From: Diaminobutyricibacter sp049994905
GTDB taxonomy: Bacteria > Actinomycetota > Actinomycetes > Actinomycetales > Microbacteriaceae
Direction: 5' to 3'
Assembly (NCBI RefSeq): GCF_049994905.1
Contig: NZ_CP188258.1
Coordinates: 3,162,001-3,226,000, forward strand
DNA length: 64,000 bases
Both the position numbers and the translations under genes were made by a program. The notes beneath the pieces are model-generated. The model did no database searches. It saw only the letters and a program-made list of their open reading frames with translations, and had not been told where the DNA came from. Shown here piece by piece: positions 1-8,665 of the stretch (position 1 is the first letter of the stretch; each line of letters starts with the position of its first letter).

Positions 1-408
1 GAGCCACCACCAGGCTGCGACGAGCTGCCGGGGGCGGCGGCCGATGGTGAGCACCGCGAATGCCCCGGCGTCGAGCAGGAGCACGAGGGTCAGCCACGAA
101 CCGATGTAGTTGTCGGCACCGAGGAGCAGCGGGAGCATGATCGGAACGATCGCGCCGATCGGATACACCCAGTCGGACTGGATGCCCACCACCGATCCGA
201 CCTGCGCGAGTTGCGCCCACGGCTTGTAGACGAGGTAGACGTCGCCGAGCGGCTCGCCGTCAGAATGGAATGCGAGGAAACCCAGCAGCAGGTGCACGAG
301 AAGGAAGGCGATCCACAGCACCAGAGGGGATGCGAGCACCCGGCGAAACCCGGATGCATCGCGCTCCGGCGTCGCCGACCCCGCGCGCAGTGCCGGTTCG
401 AACGCCAT
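1..408 (-). CDS. Membrane protein N-terminus, GT87/DUF2029 mannosyltransferase-like (cut by window edge)
   Basis: The reading frame opens at an ATG at 406-408 on the minus strand and runs off the window after 136 residues. After a short charged N-terminus there is a hydrophobic helix rich in Leu and Val at about residues 30-47. A loop containing YLVYKPWAQLAQ and the motif QSDWVYPIGA follows, then further hydrophobic stretches. This loop resembles the first extracytoplasmic loop of the polytopic GT87/DUF2029 glycosyltransferases of actinobacteria, which transfer mannose or arabinose from lipid donors outside the membrane. Family assignment is by eye. The catalytic loop and most helices lie outside the window. 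Confidence 0.55.
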   Translation of the reverse strand, partial: MAFEPALRAGSATPERDASGFRRVLASPLVLWIAFLLVHLLLGFLAFHSDGEPLGDVYLVYKPWAQLAQVGSVVGIQSDWVYPIGAIVPIMLPLLLGADNYIGSWLTLVLLLDAGAFAVLTIGRRPRQLVAAWWWL

Positions 409-465
409 AGTCGCCCATCGTAGCGGTGCGAGATTGAGCGTAGCCGCCGAAAGGCCGCTCGACGT

Positions 466-1380
466 TCAGGCGAGCAGTTCGGCGATCGTCGCCGGGATCG
501 CTTCAGCGATGTCGAGCGCGGCGATGGGGCCCCCCGCTGACGCGCGCTCCCCCGCCCGACCGTGCACGAAGGCCGCCGTCGCCGCGAGCATCGCCAACGC
601 CGACACGTCGGCCGCCACTGCGCGCGCGTGCGTCGCTACAAGTGCACCCAGCACCCCCCCGAGCACGTCGCCACTCCCCGCGGTGGCAAGCCACGCCGGG
701 CCGGCAGAGACGCGGATGCGCGTGCCGGCCGGGTCTGCGATGTACGTCGTGTGCCCCTTGAGCAGCACGGTGACCCGGAGCTGTACTGCCGCGCGCGCGG
801 CCCACGCGCCCGGGTCCGCGGCGATCGCGGCGGCAGTGGGCGGCTTGCGGGTGGGCGCGTCGGCGGTCGGCCCTTTCGCCGCCAGAGCTCCTGCGAGCTC
901 ACGGAAATGCGGCGTGATGACGACCGGACCGGCCGCGTCACCGATGAGGTCGAGCGCGCCGGCATCGACGACGACGGGGACCCCGTCGGCGAGAGCCGCG
1001 CGCAGCCGTGTCGCGTCGTCCTCCGGTCGCGCATCCGCATCCATCCCGGAACCGACCAGCCAGGCCTGGACCCGCCCGGGTGCGGTGACCACTTCGGGTC
1101 TGCGCTGCAGCACCAGCTCGGTCGGATGCGCGGCGCCGACATAACGGACCATTCCGACTCCGGTGCGCACCGCTGCCTCGACGCCGAGCACCGCCGCGCC
1201 GGGATAGCGGTCGGAGCCGGTGACAACGCCGAGCACTCCCCTGCTGTACTTGTCGTCGGTCTCCATCGGTGCTGAGATCCAGATGCTCGCGTCTTCGGCC
1301 GTCCAGTCTCGCCAGCCGCCCGGTCTCTTCACAGCGCTGCCACCATCCACAGCTTTCCCGCCCCCGGCATTCGTGCTCAT
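466..1380 (-). CDS. nnrD: ADP-dependent (S)-NAD(P)H-hydrate dehydratase
   Basis: This is a 304-residue protein of the ribokinase-like YjeF C-terminal family, which repairs hydrated NADH/NADPH using ADP. The diagnostic segments are visible: KYSRGVLGVVTGSDRYPGAA near residues 44-63, VDAGAL, ITPHFRE, and the nucleotide-binding AGSGDVLGG around residue 245. The N-terminal epimerase half found in fused bacterial proteins is absent, so an NnrE epimerase must be encoded elsewhere. The gene is divergent from the HAD phosphatase, with only about 23 bp between the start codons. Confidence 0.9.
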   Translation of the reverse strand: MSTNAGGGKAVDGGSAVKRPGGWRDWTAEDASIWISAPMETDDKYSRGVLGVVTGSDRYPGAAVLGVEAAVRTGVGMVRYVGAAHPTELVLQRRPEVVTAPGRVQAWLVGSGMDADARPEDDATRLRAALADGVPVVVDAGALDLIGDAAGPVVITPHFRELAGALAAKGPTADAPTRKPPTAAAIAADPGAWAARAAVQLRVTVLLKGHTTYIADPAGTRIRVSAGPAWLATAGSGDVLGGVLGALVATHARAVAADVSALAMLAATAAFVHGRAGERASAGGPIAALDIAEAIPATIAELLA

Positions 1381-1403
1381 TCCTTCACGATAGGTTGAAA
1401 ACC

Positions 1404-2027
1404 GTGAACGCGAGCATCAGCATCCCCGGCAAGGTCGTCGTCTTCGACTACGGCGAGGTCATCTCCGTCAGCCCGAGCGAGGCAGACCGTGCCACGATCG
1501 CCGGTCTGGCCGGCGGCGAGTCGTCTGCATTCTGGCCGGCCTACTGGCGTCATCGCGACGCCCTCGACCAGGGCACGATGACCATCCGCGACTACTGGCG
1601 CGGCATCGGGTCCGAACTCGGTGAGCAGTGGAGCGACTCGAAGATCCACCGGCTGTGGCTCGCAGACTTCCGCAGCTGGCTGTCGATCGATCACGAAACC
1701 CTCGACGTGCTGATCGATCTGCAGGAAGGTGGCACGCGCCTGGCGCTGCTCTCCAACGCAGGTCGCGACTTCGGTTCCTATTTCCGGCACGGATCGCTGG
1801 GCGACATCTTCGAGGCCGTGTTCGTGAGCGGGGAACTCGGCACGATCAAGCCGAGCGCCGACATCTTCGAGATCGTGATGGGTGAACTCGGAATAACCGC
1901 AGCCGACATGATCTTCATCGATAACAGGGAAGACAATGTTCGCGGCGCAGAGGTGCTCGGAATCACCGGGCACGTCTTCACCGGGGCGGCCGACCTCCGG
2001 CGGTTCCTCGAGTCGCTCGCAACCTGA
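1404..2027 (+). CDS. HAD superfamily (subfamily IA) hydrolase
   Basis: This is a 207-residue haloacid-dehalogenase-like phosphatase. I chose the GTG at 1404 because the frame upstream of it is antisense to nnrD and is basic, low-complexity shadow sequence, whereas from 1404 the protein begins directly with the first HAD motif. Motif I reads VVFDYGEVI, motif II LLSNAG, motif III has the Lys of IKPSADIFE, and motif IV is FIDNREDNVRGA. The second Asp of the classic DxD motif is replaced by Gly, as also occurs in YihX-like and dehalogenase branches. The substrate cannot be read from the sequence. Confidence 0.85.
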   Translation: MNASISIPGKVVVFDYGEVISVSPSEADRATIAGLAGGESSAFWPAYWRHRDALDQGTMTIRDYWRGIGSELGEQWSDSKIHRLWLADFRSWLSIDHETLDVLIDLQEGGTRLALLSNAGRDFGSYFRHGSLGDIFEAVFVSGELGTIKPSADIFEIVMGELGITAADMIFIDNREDNVRGAEVLGITGHVFTGAADLRRFLESLAT

Positions 2028-2086
2028 GACGCGCGCGCCCACCGTCGACCCCCTTCGCAGACCACGGAACGGAACACCTGACCTCC

Positions 2087-3175
2087 ATGCCTACTCTCTT
2101 CGACCCCCTGAGCATCCGTGGCGCGACCATGCGCAACCGCATCTGGGTGTCCCCCATGTGCCAGTACTCCGTCTCACTGCGCGACGGAGTACCGCACGAC
2201 TGGCACTTCGTGCACCTGGGATCGCTCGCAACCGGTGGTGCCGGACTCGTGATCACCGAGGCGACCGCCGTGAGCCCTGAAGGCCGGATCTCCCCCGAAG
2301 ACACCGGGATCTGGAACGACGCCCAGCGCGATGCCTGGGCACGCATCGTCGGTTTCATCGCCGAGCGGGGTGCGGTTCCGGGAATCCAGCTTGCGCATGC
2401 GGGCCGCAAGGCATCGACCTGGGCACCCTGGGGCCACGACGGCAAGCACGGAACCGTGCCCCAGGCAGACGGGGGATGGCGTGCGGTCGCCCCCTCTGCG
2501 GTCGCCTTCAGCGGTTACGACGAGCCGCTCGCACTCGACGCCGCCGGAATCGAGAAGGTCGTCGGCGACTTCACCGCGGCAGCGCGCCGCGCCGTCGACG
2601 CCGGTTTTCGGGTGCTGGAGATCCACGGTGCCCACGGCTACCTCGTGCACCAGTTCCTCTCGCCGCTGTCGAACGTCCGCGACGACGAATACGGCGGCTC
2701 GCTCGAGAACCGGGCCCGCCTGCTGCTCCGCATCGTCCGCGCCGTGCGCAACGAGGTCGATGACGACATCGCCGTGATCGTGCGGCTCTCCGCGTCCGAC
2801 TACGCCGAGGGCGGGTGGGACCAGGAGCAGACCGCGACAGTCGCAGGGTGGGCTGCCGAGGCCGGTGCCGACTTCTTCGACATCTCCAGCGGCGGCCTCG
2901 TCGCCGGAGTTCGCATCCCTCTCGGTCCCGGCTACCAGGTGCCCTTCGCCGACTTCGTCCGGCATGAATCAGAGGTCGCCGTCGGCGCCGTCGGACTCAT
3001 CACGACCCCGCAGCAGGCTGCGGCCGTGATCGAAGAAGGCAGGGCAGATGCAGTGCTGCTCGCCCGCGAGCTGCTGCGCGACCCGCATTTCCCGTTGCGT
3101 GCCGCGCACGAGTTGGGTGTCGAAATCGACTACTGGCCCGGGCAGTACCTGCGAGCGCGCTGGCCGGAATCCTGA
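2087..3175 (+). CDS. Old-yellow-enzyme-family NADH:flavin oxidoreductase (YqjM/NamA-like)
   Basis: This 362-residue FMN-dependent TIM-barrel protein belongs to the OYE class typified by Bacillus YqjM, which reduces activated C=C bonds in enones with NADPH. Cys25 in SPMCQYS matches the redox-tuning cysteine of that subclass. The substrate-binding pair is in EIHGAHGYLVHQFLSP, followed by the family signature NVRDDEYGGSLENR. GRKAS and the FMN-phosphate-binding LLARELLRDP segment are also present. The start is the ATG at 2087. Its stop codon forms part of a hairpin with the stop of the convergent CNNM gene. The physiological substrate is unknown. Confidence 0.9.
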   Translation: MPTLFDPLSIRGATMRNRIWVSPMCQYSVSLRDGVPHDWHFVHLGSLATGGAGLVITEATAVSPEGRISPEDTGIWNDAQRDAWARIVGFIAERGAVPGIQLAHAGRKASTWAPWGHDGKHGTVPQADGGWRAVAPSAVAFSGYDEPLALDAAGIEKVVGDFTAAARRAVDAGFRVLEIHGAHGYLVHQFLSPLSNVRDDEYGGSLENRARLLLRIVRAVRNEVDDDIAVIVRLSASDYAEGGWDQEQTATVAGWAAEAGADFFDISSGGLVAGVRIPLGPGYQVPFADFVRHESEVAVGAVGLITTPQQAAAVIEEGRADAVLLARELLRDPHFPLRAAHELGVEIDYWPGQYLRARWPES

Positions 3176-3187
3176 CGAAGCGTCAGG
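3171..3187. terminator. Short stop-codon hairpin between convergent genes
   Basis: The sequence cctgacg-aag-cgtcagg is a perfect 7-bp inverted repeat with a 3-nt loop. One arm contains the TGA of the upstream oxidoreductase and the other contains the TGA of the convergent CNNM gene. There is no T-tract, so an actual terminator role is inferred from position only. Confidence 0.4.
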
Positions 3188-4220
3188 CGCGACGTGTCGC
3201 GTCCTGAACCTCGCCCACGAGCTCCTCGATGATGTCCTCGAGGAACAGCACGCCCGTCGTCTCGCCCTCCTCGTCGAACACCCGGGCGAGATGGGAGCCG
3301 GAGCGTCGCATACTCGCCAGCGCGTCCTCGAGGTCGGCGTCAGCGAAAACGGTCACCAGGCGGCGGATGCGCTTCGTCGGCACCGGCAGTTCGAAGCCGG
3401 TCTCCTCCAGGTCGAGCACATCCTTCAAGTGCAGGTAGCCGACCGGCTCGCCCGACTCGTCGAGCACGACATAGCGGGAGAACCCGTGCTTCGCCACCGC
3501 ACGCTCGACATCGCGCGGGGTCGCGTTCTGCGGCAGCGACACCAGCTTTCGCGCGCCGAGGGCGACATCGCGCACCTTCTTCTCGGTGAACTCGAACGCC
3601 GCGGTCAGCGCGCCCGTGCGGTCGGTGAGCACGCCCTCCCGGGTCGACTGGGTCACGATCGTCGCCACCTCGTCGAGTGTGAACGTGCTCGAAGCCTCCG
3701 CTTTCGGTTCCACGCGGAACAGGCGGAGCACGGCATTTGCCGACGCGTTCAGCGCGACGATGATCGGGCGGAACACCCGTGCGATCCCGACAAGAGGGGG
3801 CGCCAGCAGCAGCGCCGCGCGGTCCGGCATGGAGAACGATAGATTCTTCGGAACCATCTCGCCGAAGACCACGTGCAGGAACGAGACCAGGACCAGCGTG
3901 ATGATGAACGCGATCGTCCCGATCACCTGGTCCGGCCATCCGGTCAGGCTCAGCGGCGCCTGCAGCAGGTGGTGGATGGCGGGCTCCGACACGTTCAGGA
4001 TCAGCAGCGAACAGACCGTGATGCCGAGTTGGGTCGTCGCCAGCATCTGCGTGGCATGCTCCATCGCGTACAGCGCCGTTCGTGCGCTCCGTCGGCCGTG
4101 CTCGGCCTGCGGTTCGATCTGCGAACGGCGGGCCGAGATCACTGCGAACTCGGCTCCGACGAAGAACGCGTTGACCAGAAGAAGCACGACCAGCCAAGCG
4201 AGTCCCGCCCAGTCACTCAT
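3183..4220 (-). CDS. CNNM/DUF21 and CBS domain membrane protein (short paralogue)
   Basis: This is a 345-residue hemolysin-C/CNNM-type membrane protein. I start it at the ATG at 4218-4220, giving MSDWAGLAWLVVLLLVNAFF. The longer frame upstream overlaps the preceding gene. The N-terminal DUF21 region has about four hydrophobic helices, with VGAEFAVISARRSQIE after the first and FGEMVPKNLSF before the third. A pair of CBS motifs follows, ending in FLEDIIEELVGEV. The C-terminal CorC_HlyC domain present in its neighbour is missing. The ATG overlaps the stop of the upstream paralogue by 8 bp, so the two are probably translationally coupled and may work as a heteromer. Family members are linked to magnesium/cobalt efflux. 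Confidence 0.85.
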   Translation of the reverse strand: MSDWAGLAWLVVLLLVNAFFVGAEFAVISARRSQIEPQAEHGRRSARTALYAMEHATQMLATTQLGITVCSLLILNVSEPAIHHLLQAPLSLTGWPDQVIGTIAFIITLVLVSFLHVVFGEMVPKNLSFSMPDRAALLLAPPLVGIARVFRPIIVALNASANAVLRLFRVEPKAEASSTFTLDEVATIVTQSTREGVLTDRTGALTAAFEFTEKKVRDVALGARKLVSLPQNATPRDVERAVAKHGFSRYVVLDESGEPVGYLHLKDVLDLEETGFELPVPTKRIRRLVTVFADADLEDALASMRRSGSHLARVFDEEGETTGVLFLEDIIEELVGEVQDATRRA

Positions 4221-5574
4221 GGTCGTCCTCCCCTCGCCGTTCGCCTGGGTCGGTTTCGCCTGGATCGGTGTCGTGGTCCGGTGTGAAGCGGATGCGGTCG
4301 ATGCGGCGACCGTCGAGACGCTCCACCCGCAGCATCCCGCCATCGATCAGCACCTCATCGCCAACCACCGGAAGGCGTCCGAGCTCGTTCATGACGAACC
4401 CCGCGACCGTCTCGTAAGGTCCCTCCTCCGGCACCTCGACACCCGCGCGTTCGAGGAGTTCGTCCGGTCGCAGGATGCCGGGGAACGTGAGCGAATCGCG
4501 CCCGCGCACCACATCGGCGCGTGTGCGGTCGTGTTCGTCCGCGACCTCACCGATGAGCTCTTCGACCAGGTCTTCGAGGGTCGCGATCCCGGACGTTCCA
4601 CCGTACTCGTCGACGACCACCGCCATCTGGTAGCCGCTCGCGCGAAGCTCGCCGAGCAGCGTGTCCAGGCTCATGGTTTCGGGCACGCGCAGAGCATCCG
4701 TCTGCAGAGCGGAGACCGGTACCCGGGCGCGACGGCCGCGCGGCACCGCGACCGCCTGCTTCACGTGCACCAGCCCGACCACGTCATCCACGTCTTCGTC
4801 GACCACGGGAAAACGCGAGTATCCCGTGTTGCGTGCGAGCTCGAGGACCGCCTGCGCGGGGTCTGTGCGCTTGACGCTTGCGATCCGCAGACGGGGTGTC
4901 ATCACATCCGATGCCGAATGGCTGGAGAACGCCAGCGTTCGGCTCAGCAGTGTCGCCGTATCCGCCTCGAGCACCCCCGCGCTGGCCGAACGCCGCACGA
5001 GGGACGACAGCTCCTCGGCGGTTCGCGCCCCGGACAGCTCCTCTTTCGGTTCGATCCCGAACAGGCGGATCACCCCGTTCGCTGTGCCGTTGAGGAGCGC
5101 CACGAAAGGTTTGAAGACTGCCGTGAACACCGTCTGGAACGGGATGACCAGCTTGGCCGTCGCGATTGGCAGCGCGAGTGCGAAATTCTTGGGCACCAGT
5201 TCACCCAGGATCATCGACAGCAGGGTCGCGACCACGATCGCTATCGTCGTGGCGATCGCCGGAACCGCCGCAGAGGGTATGCCGATCGATGTCAGCGGAC
5301 CGGTCAGGAGTGTGCTGATCGCCGGCTCCATCGTGTAACCGGTGAGAAGCGTGGTCAGGGTGATGCCGAGCTGTGCGCTCGAGAGGTGGGTCGACGTGAT
5401 CTTCAGCGCCGCGATCGTCATGCCCAGGCGCGTCTCGCCACGGGCACGGCGGGCTTCGAGGTCGCTCCGATCCAGATTGACCAGCGAGAACTCGCTCGCG
5501 ACGAAAAGGCCCGTACCGATCGTCAGCACCACCCCGATGCCGAGCATGATCCACTCAGAGGCCATAGCGACCAC
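4213..5574 (-). CDS. CNNM/DUF21, CBS and CorC_HlyC domain membrane protein
   Basis: This 453-residue protein has the complete CNNM/CorC layout: four hydrophobic segments of the DUF21 domain (about residues 1-190, with LVASEFSLVNLDRSDLE and GELVPKNFALALP), two CBS motifs (about 210-330, including VDEYGGTSGIATLEDLVEEL), and a C-terminal CorC_HlyC domain. The annotated start is a GTG with GGAA about five bases upstream. An ATG three codons inside, at 5565, is the alternative. It is the first gene of a two-gene operon with the shorter paralogue. The likely role is divalent cation (Mg/Co) transport or homeostasis; older annotations call this family hemolysin. Confidence 0.87.
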   Translation of the reverse strand: MVAMASEWIMLGIGVVLTIGTGLFVASEFSLVNLDRSDLEARRARGETRLGMTIAALKITSTHLSSAQLGITLTTLLTGYTMEPAISTLLTGPLTSIGIPSAAVPAIATTIAIVVATLLSMILGELVPKNFALALPIATAKLVIPFQTVFTAVFKPFVALLNGTANGVIRLFGIEPKEELSGARTAEELSSLVRRSASAGVLEADTATLLSRTLAFSSHSASDVMTPRLRIASVKRTDPAQAVLELARNTGYSRFPVVDEDVDDVVGLVHVKQAVAVPRGRRARVPVSALQTDALRVPETMSLDTLLGELRASGYQMAVVVDEYGGTSGIATLEDLVEELIGEVADEHDRTRADVVRGRDSLTFPGILRPDELLERAGVEVPEEGPYETVAGFVMNELGRLPVVGDEVLIDGGMLRVERLDGRRIDRIRFTPDHDTDPGETDPGERRGEDDHE

Positions 5575-5718
5575 CGCGGTTCCGGAATGTGCGCCCGCTG
5601 AACCTCACCGAGGGGCTCAGCGCGACCGCTGGCCGCGCCGAGGCGAATGGGCTATCGGCAGAAGGAGGGTCGTCCATTGTCAGGCCGAGTATACCGGGAG
5701 CGGTCAACCATCCCGACC

Positions 5719-6690
5719 TCAGCCCAGCGACTCCAGCACGGCGTTCGACGGAACAAAGAACGTCGTTCCCGTTGCGGCGGTCGAGAAGTCGAGGATGCGG
5801 TCATACGAACCGAGGGGATCACCCAGGAACATGCGGCGCAGCATCTGCTCGATCACCCACAGGTCGCGCGAATAGCCGATGAAATACGTGCCGAACTCGC
5901 CGTTCCCTGGCCGCCCGAACGGCATGTTGTCGCGAAGGATGTCGTGCTCGACCCCGTTCGCGTCGGTGATCGTGGTGAGCGTCTTGTGCGACGGCCGCTT
6001 CTCGGCATCGCCGTCGAGCTCGATGTTGTCGGGTTTGGTGCGTCCGATGATGCGTTCCTGCTCATCCGTTGAGAGTGTTTCCCAGGCGTCGAGATCATGA
6101 AGGTACTTCTGCACGACGACATAGCTCCCACCGACGAAATCGGGGTCCTCGTCACCGATCAGCGACGACATCCACATGGAGTCGCCGGTCGGGTTCTCGG
6201 TCCCGTCGACGAACCCGAGCAGATCACGCGAATCGAAGTAGCGAAACCCGCTGACCTCGTCGATCACGGTCACAGAATCGCCGAGCGCATCCAGCAGCAG
6301 CCGTTCGAGCTCGAAACACAAGTCGCTGCGCTCGCTCCGGATGTGGAACAGCAGGTCCCCGGGGGTCGAAGCTGCGACGTGGCGGGTGCCGTCTTCGCGA
6401 ACCGCACCGGCGATCGTCGGAAAGACATGCAGCTGCGCGGGACGCGACGGCTGCCCGAAACGGTCCCACGCCTCCCGGCCGATACCGACGTTGCACGAGA
6501 GGTGGCCGTTCAGATCGCGAAACCCGACAGTGCGAACGAGAGCCCCCATGTCGGCAACGACCGAACGGGCGGTCGTGAGGGCTTCATCCGATGTACCGAT
6601 GGTGACCACGAGAAAGATCGCCGACGCGGACAGCGGTGCGTTGACGCTCTGCGGTTCGATCGGTACGCGGTTCCAGCTTCCGTCAGACAT
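5719..6690 (-). CDS. Dyp-type haem peroxidase (YfeX-like)
   Basis: This 323-residue protein carries the hallmark GFVDGTENP motif, with the catalytic Asp at about residue 162. The probable proximal haem ligand is His235 in PSHKTL, and the distal-pocket Arg is in LRDNMPFG at about 253. There is no Tat or Sec signal peptide and no encapsulin-targeting tail that I can see, which fits a cytoplasmic YfeX-like subclass. A strong GGAGG precedes the ATG. It lies 80 bp downstream of the gamma-glutamyltransferase gene on the same strand and may be co-transcribed. The function is H2O2-dependent oxidation of dyes or porphyrinogens; the native substrate is unknown. Confidence 0.9.
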   Translation of the reverse strand: MSDGSWNRVPIEPQSVNAPLSASAIFLVVTIGTSDEALTTARSVVADMGALVRTVGFRDLNGHLSCNVGIGREAWDRFGQPSRPAQLHVFPTIAGAVREDGTRHVAASTPGDLLFHIRSERSDLCFELERLLLDALGDSVTVIDEVSGFRYFDSRDLLGFVDGTENPTGDSMWMSSLIGDEDPDFVGGSYVVVQKYLHDLDAWETLSTDEQERIIGRTKPDNIELDGDAEKRPSHKTLTTITDANGVEHDILRDNMPFGRPGNGEFGTYFIGYSRDLWVIEQMLRRMFLGDPLGSYDRILDFSTAATGTTFFVPSNAVLESLG

Positions 6691-6770
6691 CAGGTCCTCC
6701 CGTGGCTCGCCTCACCGGCACTCATTCCTTCGAGCAGGTTAGCGCCCCACCGGCCGCGATGGACAGAGTT

Positions 6771-8585
6771 TCACCGCCCGACGGCATACCCCTGCATTCC
6801 CCGGGGATTCGCAGCGGCCCGAACGATCCCGCCCGACCACGAAACGGCGGAAAGCCGACCGAGCGTCCAGCCACCGACGACGTCGATACGATGCCCGAGG
6901 CGACGGAGCTCTTCGATGACATCGTCAGCGAGACGGTCCTCGACGACAAGCCCGGCCGGCTCCCAGTCGCGCGGCCAGAACGAACTCACCAGAGAGGTGG
7001 TGTGGAAGCTGGGCGCGTCGATAGCGGCCTGCAGGCTGTACCCGCCAAGAACGTGCCTGATGAGGAAGGGCAGTTGCCACTGCTCCTGCTGGTCGCCCCC
7101 CGGCGAGCCGAACGCGGCATACGGACGACCATCCTGCACGAGCACGGTAGGGGTGAGAGTGGTGCGCGGACGGCGTCCCGGAGTGAGTGTGGTCGGCAAC
7201 CCGGGCTCGAGCCTCGTCATCTGCAGGCGCGTTCCGAGAGCGAACCCCACAGACGGGATGTACGGCGACGACTGCAGCCAGCCACCCGACGGCGTCGCGG
7301 CGATCATGTTCCCCCACCGGTCGACGACGTCGATGTGGCACGTGTCGCCGCGTGCTTCGCCACGCACACCCAGCGTCGGTTCACCCGATGCTGCAGCCGC
7401 GACGGTCGCCTCGCTCGCACTGGCGGCATCCGTGGCCCCGACGACCGGGTGCTCGCCAAGGGAACGATCACCATAACCGGGGACCGAGCCTGGTCGCAGC
7501 TGAGAGGAAGCGACGGAGCCGATGAGCGCGCGACGCTCGGCGGCGTACTCCTCCGAAAGCAGGTGATCGATCGGAACATCGACACCGTCGCCGTAGTACG
7601 CATCGCGGTCGGCGAAAGCCAGTTTCTGCGCTTCGACGATGCGGTGAACGCCGCCCGCAGTCGAAGGATCGAGCTCGTCATCGGCAAAACCGTCGAGGAT
7701 GGCAAGCGCCTGGAGGAACGCAGGGCCCTGCGACCAGGCTCCCGCCTTCAGCACGGTGCGACCCCGGAAGGTCCCGGAGACCGGCCTCTCCCAGGCCGCA
7801 CGGAACGCTGCGAAGTCGCTCGCAGCGATCACCCCGGAGTGCCGTGCTCCCGACGAGTCGAGCACAGGACCGGCGACGAACTCCTCAACCTGCTGAGCGA
7901 CGAGCGCGCCGGCCCACGCACCCCGGGCGGCGTCGATACGATCCTCCCGTGTTGCAGCCGCGCCACCGACAGCGAGCAGCCGCTCCAGGGTGTGGGCCCA
8001 CGCTTCGTTGCGAACGATCGACCCCGCCACGGGAGCCGCGCCGTCGACCAGCCACTGATCGGCCGACGACGTCCACTCCGTGCGAAACAGCCCGGCGACA
8101 GCGCCGATGGTCTTGACGACTGCGGGCGCGACCGGATGCCCGTCCCGCGCATAGCCGATCGCGTACTCCCAGACATCTGCGAGCTCCCACGTACCCCGAT
8201 CCTTCAGAAGCAGCATCCAGGCATCCACCGATCCGGGAACCGCCGCGGCAAGGAAACCCGAACCCGGAACGAGGCCGAGCCCGAGCTCCCGATATGCAGC
8301 AGCCGAAGCGCCGGCCGGCGCCGGGCCCTGACCCATGAGCACGCGCGGCTCCTCACCGCTCGGCGCAACGATCGCGACGAGATCTCCCCCGGGGCCGTTC
8401 AGGTGCGGTTCGACGACGTGGAGCACGAAAGCACCCGCGACGGCTGCGTCGAACGCGTTGCCGCCGCGTTCGAGAACGGCCTGCGCACTCTGGCTTGCGA
8501 GCCAGTGTGTCGATGCGGCCATCCCGAACGTTCCCTCGAGTGTGGGTCGCGTCGTAAAGGCATCCGGCTGCGTGAACGGGGGCAT
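6771..8585 (-). CDS. ggt: Gamma-glutamyltransferase family protein
   Basis: This is a 604-residue Ntn-hydrolase proenzyme. The ATG at 8583-8585 has AAAGGA eight bases upstream; the longer frame is a basic shadow. The N-terminal half shows GMAASTHWLASQSAQAVLERGG and the GGD(L) oxyanion/substrate region. The autoprocessing and catalytic Thr is residue 415 in GDTCHIDVVDRWGNMIAATP, where the family usually has T-T/S-H. Cleavage there would give subunits of roughly 414 and 190 residues. No signal peptide is visible, unlike periplasmic or secreted GGTs, so an intracellular role or a different acyl-amide substrate is possible. Confidence 0.85.
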   Translation of the reverse strand: MPPFTQPDAFTTRPTLEGTFGMAASTHWLASQSAQAVLERGGNAFDAAVAGAFVLHVVEPHLNGPGGDLVAIVAPSGEEPRVLMGQGPAPAGASAAAYRELGLGLVPGSGFLAAAVPGSVDAWMLLLKDRGTWELADVWEYAIGYARDGHPVAPAVVKTIGAVAGLFRTEWTSSADQWLVDGAAPVAGSIVRNEAWAHTLERLLAVGGAAATREDRIDAARGAWAGALVAQQVEEFVAGPVLDSSGARHSGVIAASDFAAFRAAWERPVSGTFRGRTVLKAGAWSQGPAFLQALAILDGFADDELDPSTAGGVHRIVEAQKLAFADRDAYYGDGVDVPIDHLLSEEYAAERRALIGSVASSQLRPGSVPGYGDRSLGEHPVVGATDAASASEATVAAAASGEPTLGVRGEARGDTCHIDVVDRWGNMIAATPSGGWLQSSPYIPSVGFALGTRLQMTRLEPGLPTTLTPGRRPRTTLTPTVLVQDGRPYAAFGSPGGDQQEQWQLPFLIRHVLGGYSLQAAIDAPSFHTTSLVSSFWPRDWEPAGLVVEDRLADDVIEELRRLGHRIDVVGGWTLGRLSAVSWSGGIVRAAANPRGMQGYAVGR

Positions 8586-8665
8586 CTGTGGTCCTTTCCG
8601 AGGGGCTGGTCTCGCCCTACTCCACCGTATAGAGTGACGCACGCAAGCGGCGAAGGGTGGTTCGC

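Noticed and set aside
1269..1403. N-terminal extension of the HAD gene
   Set aside because: It runs antisense through nnrD and is Arg/Ser-rich shadow sequence; the HAD fold starts at GTG 1404.
3586..5601. Long plus-strand ORF of 671 codons
   Set aside because: It is antisense to both CNNM genes, has shadow composition and no domain; the minus-strand genes are clear family members.
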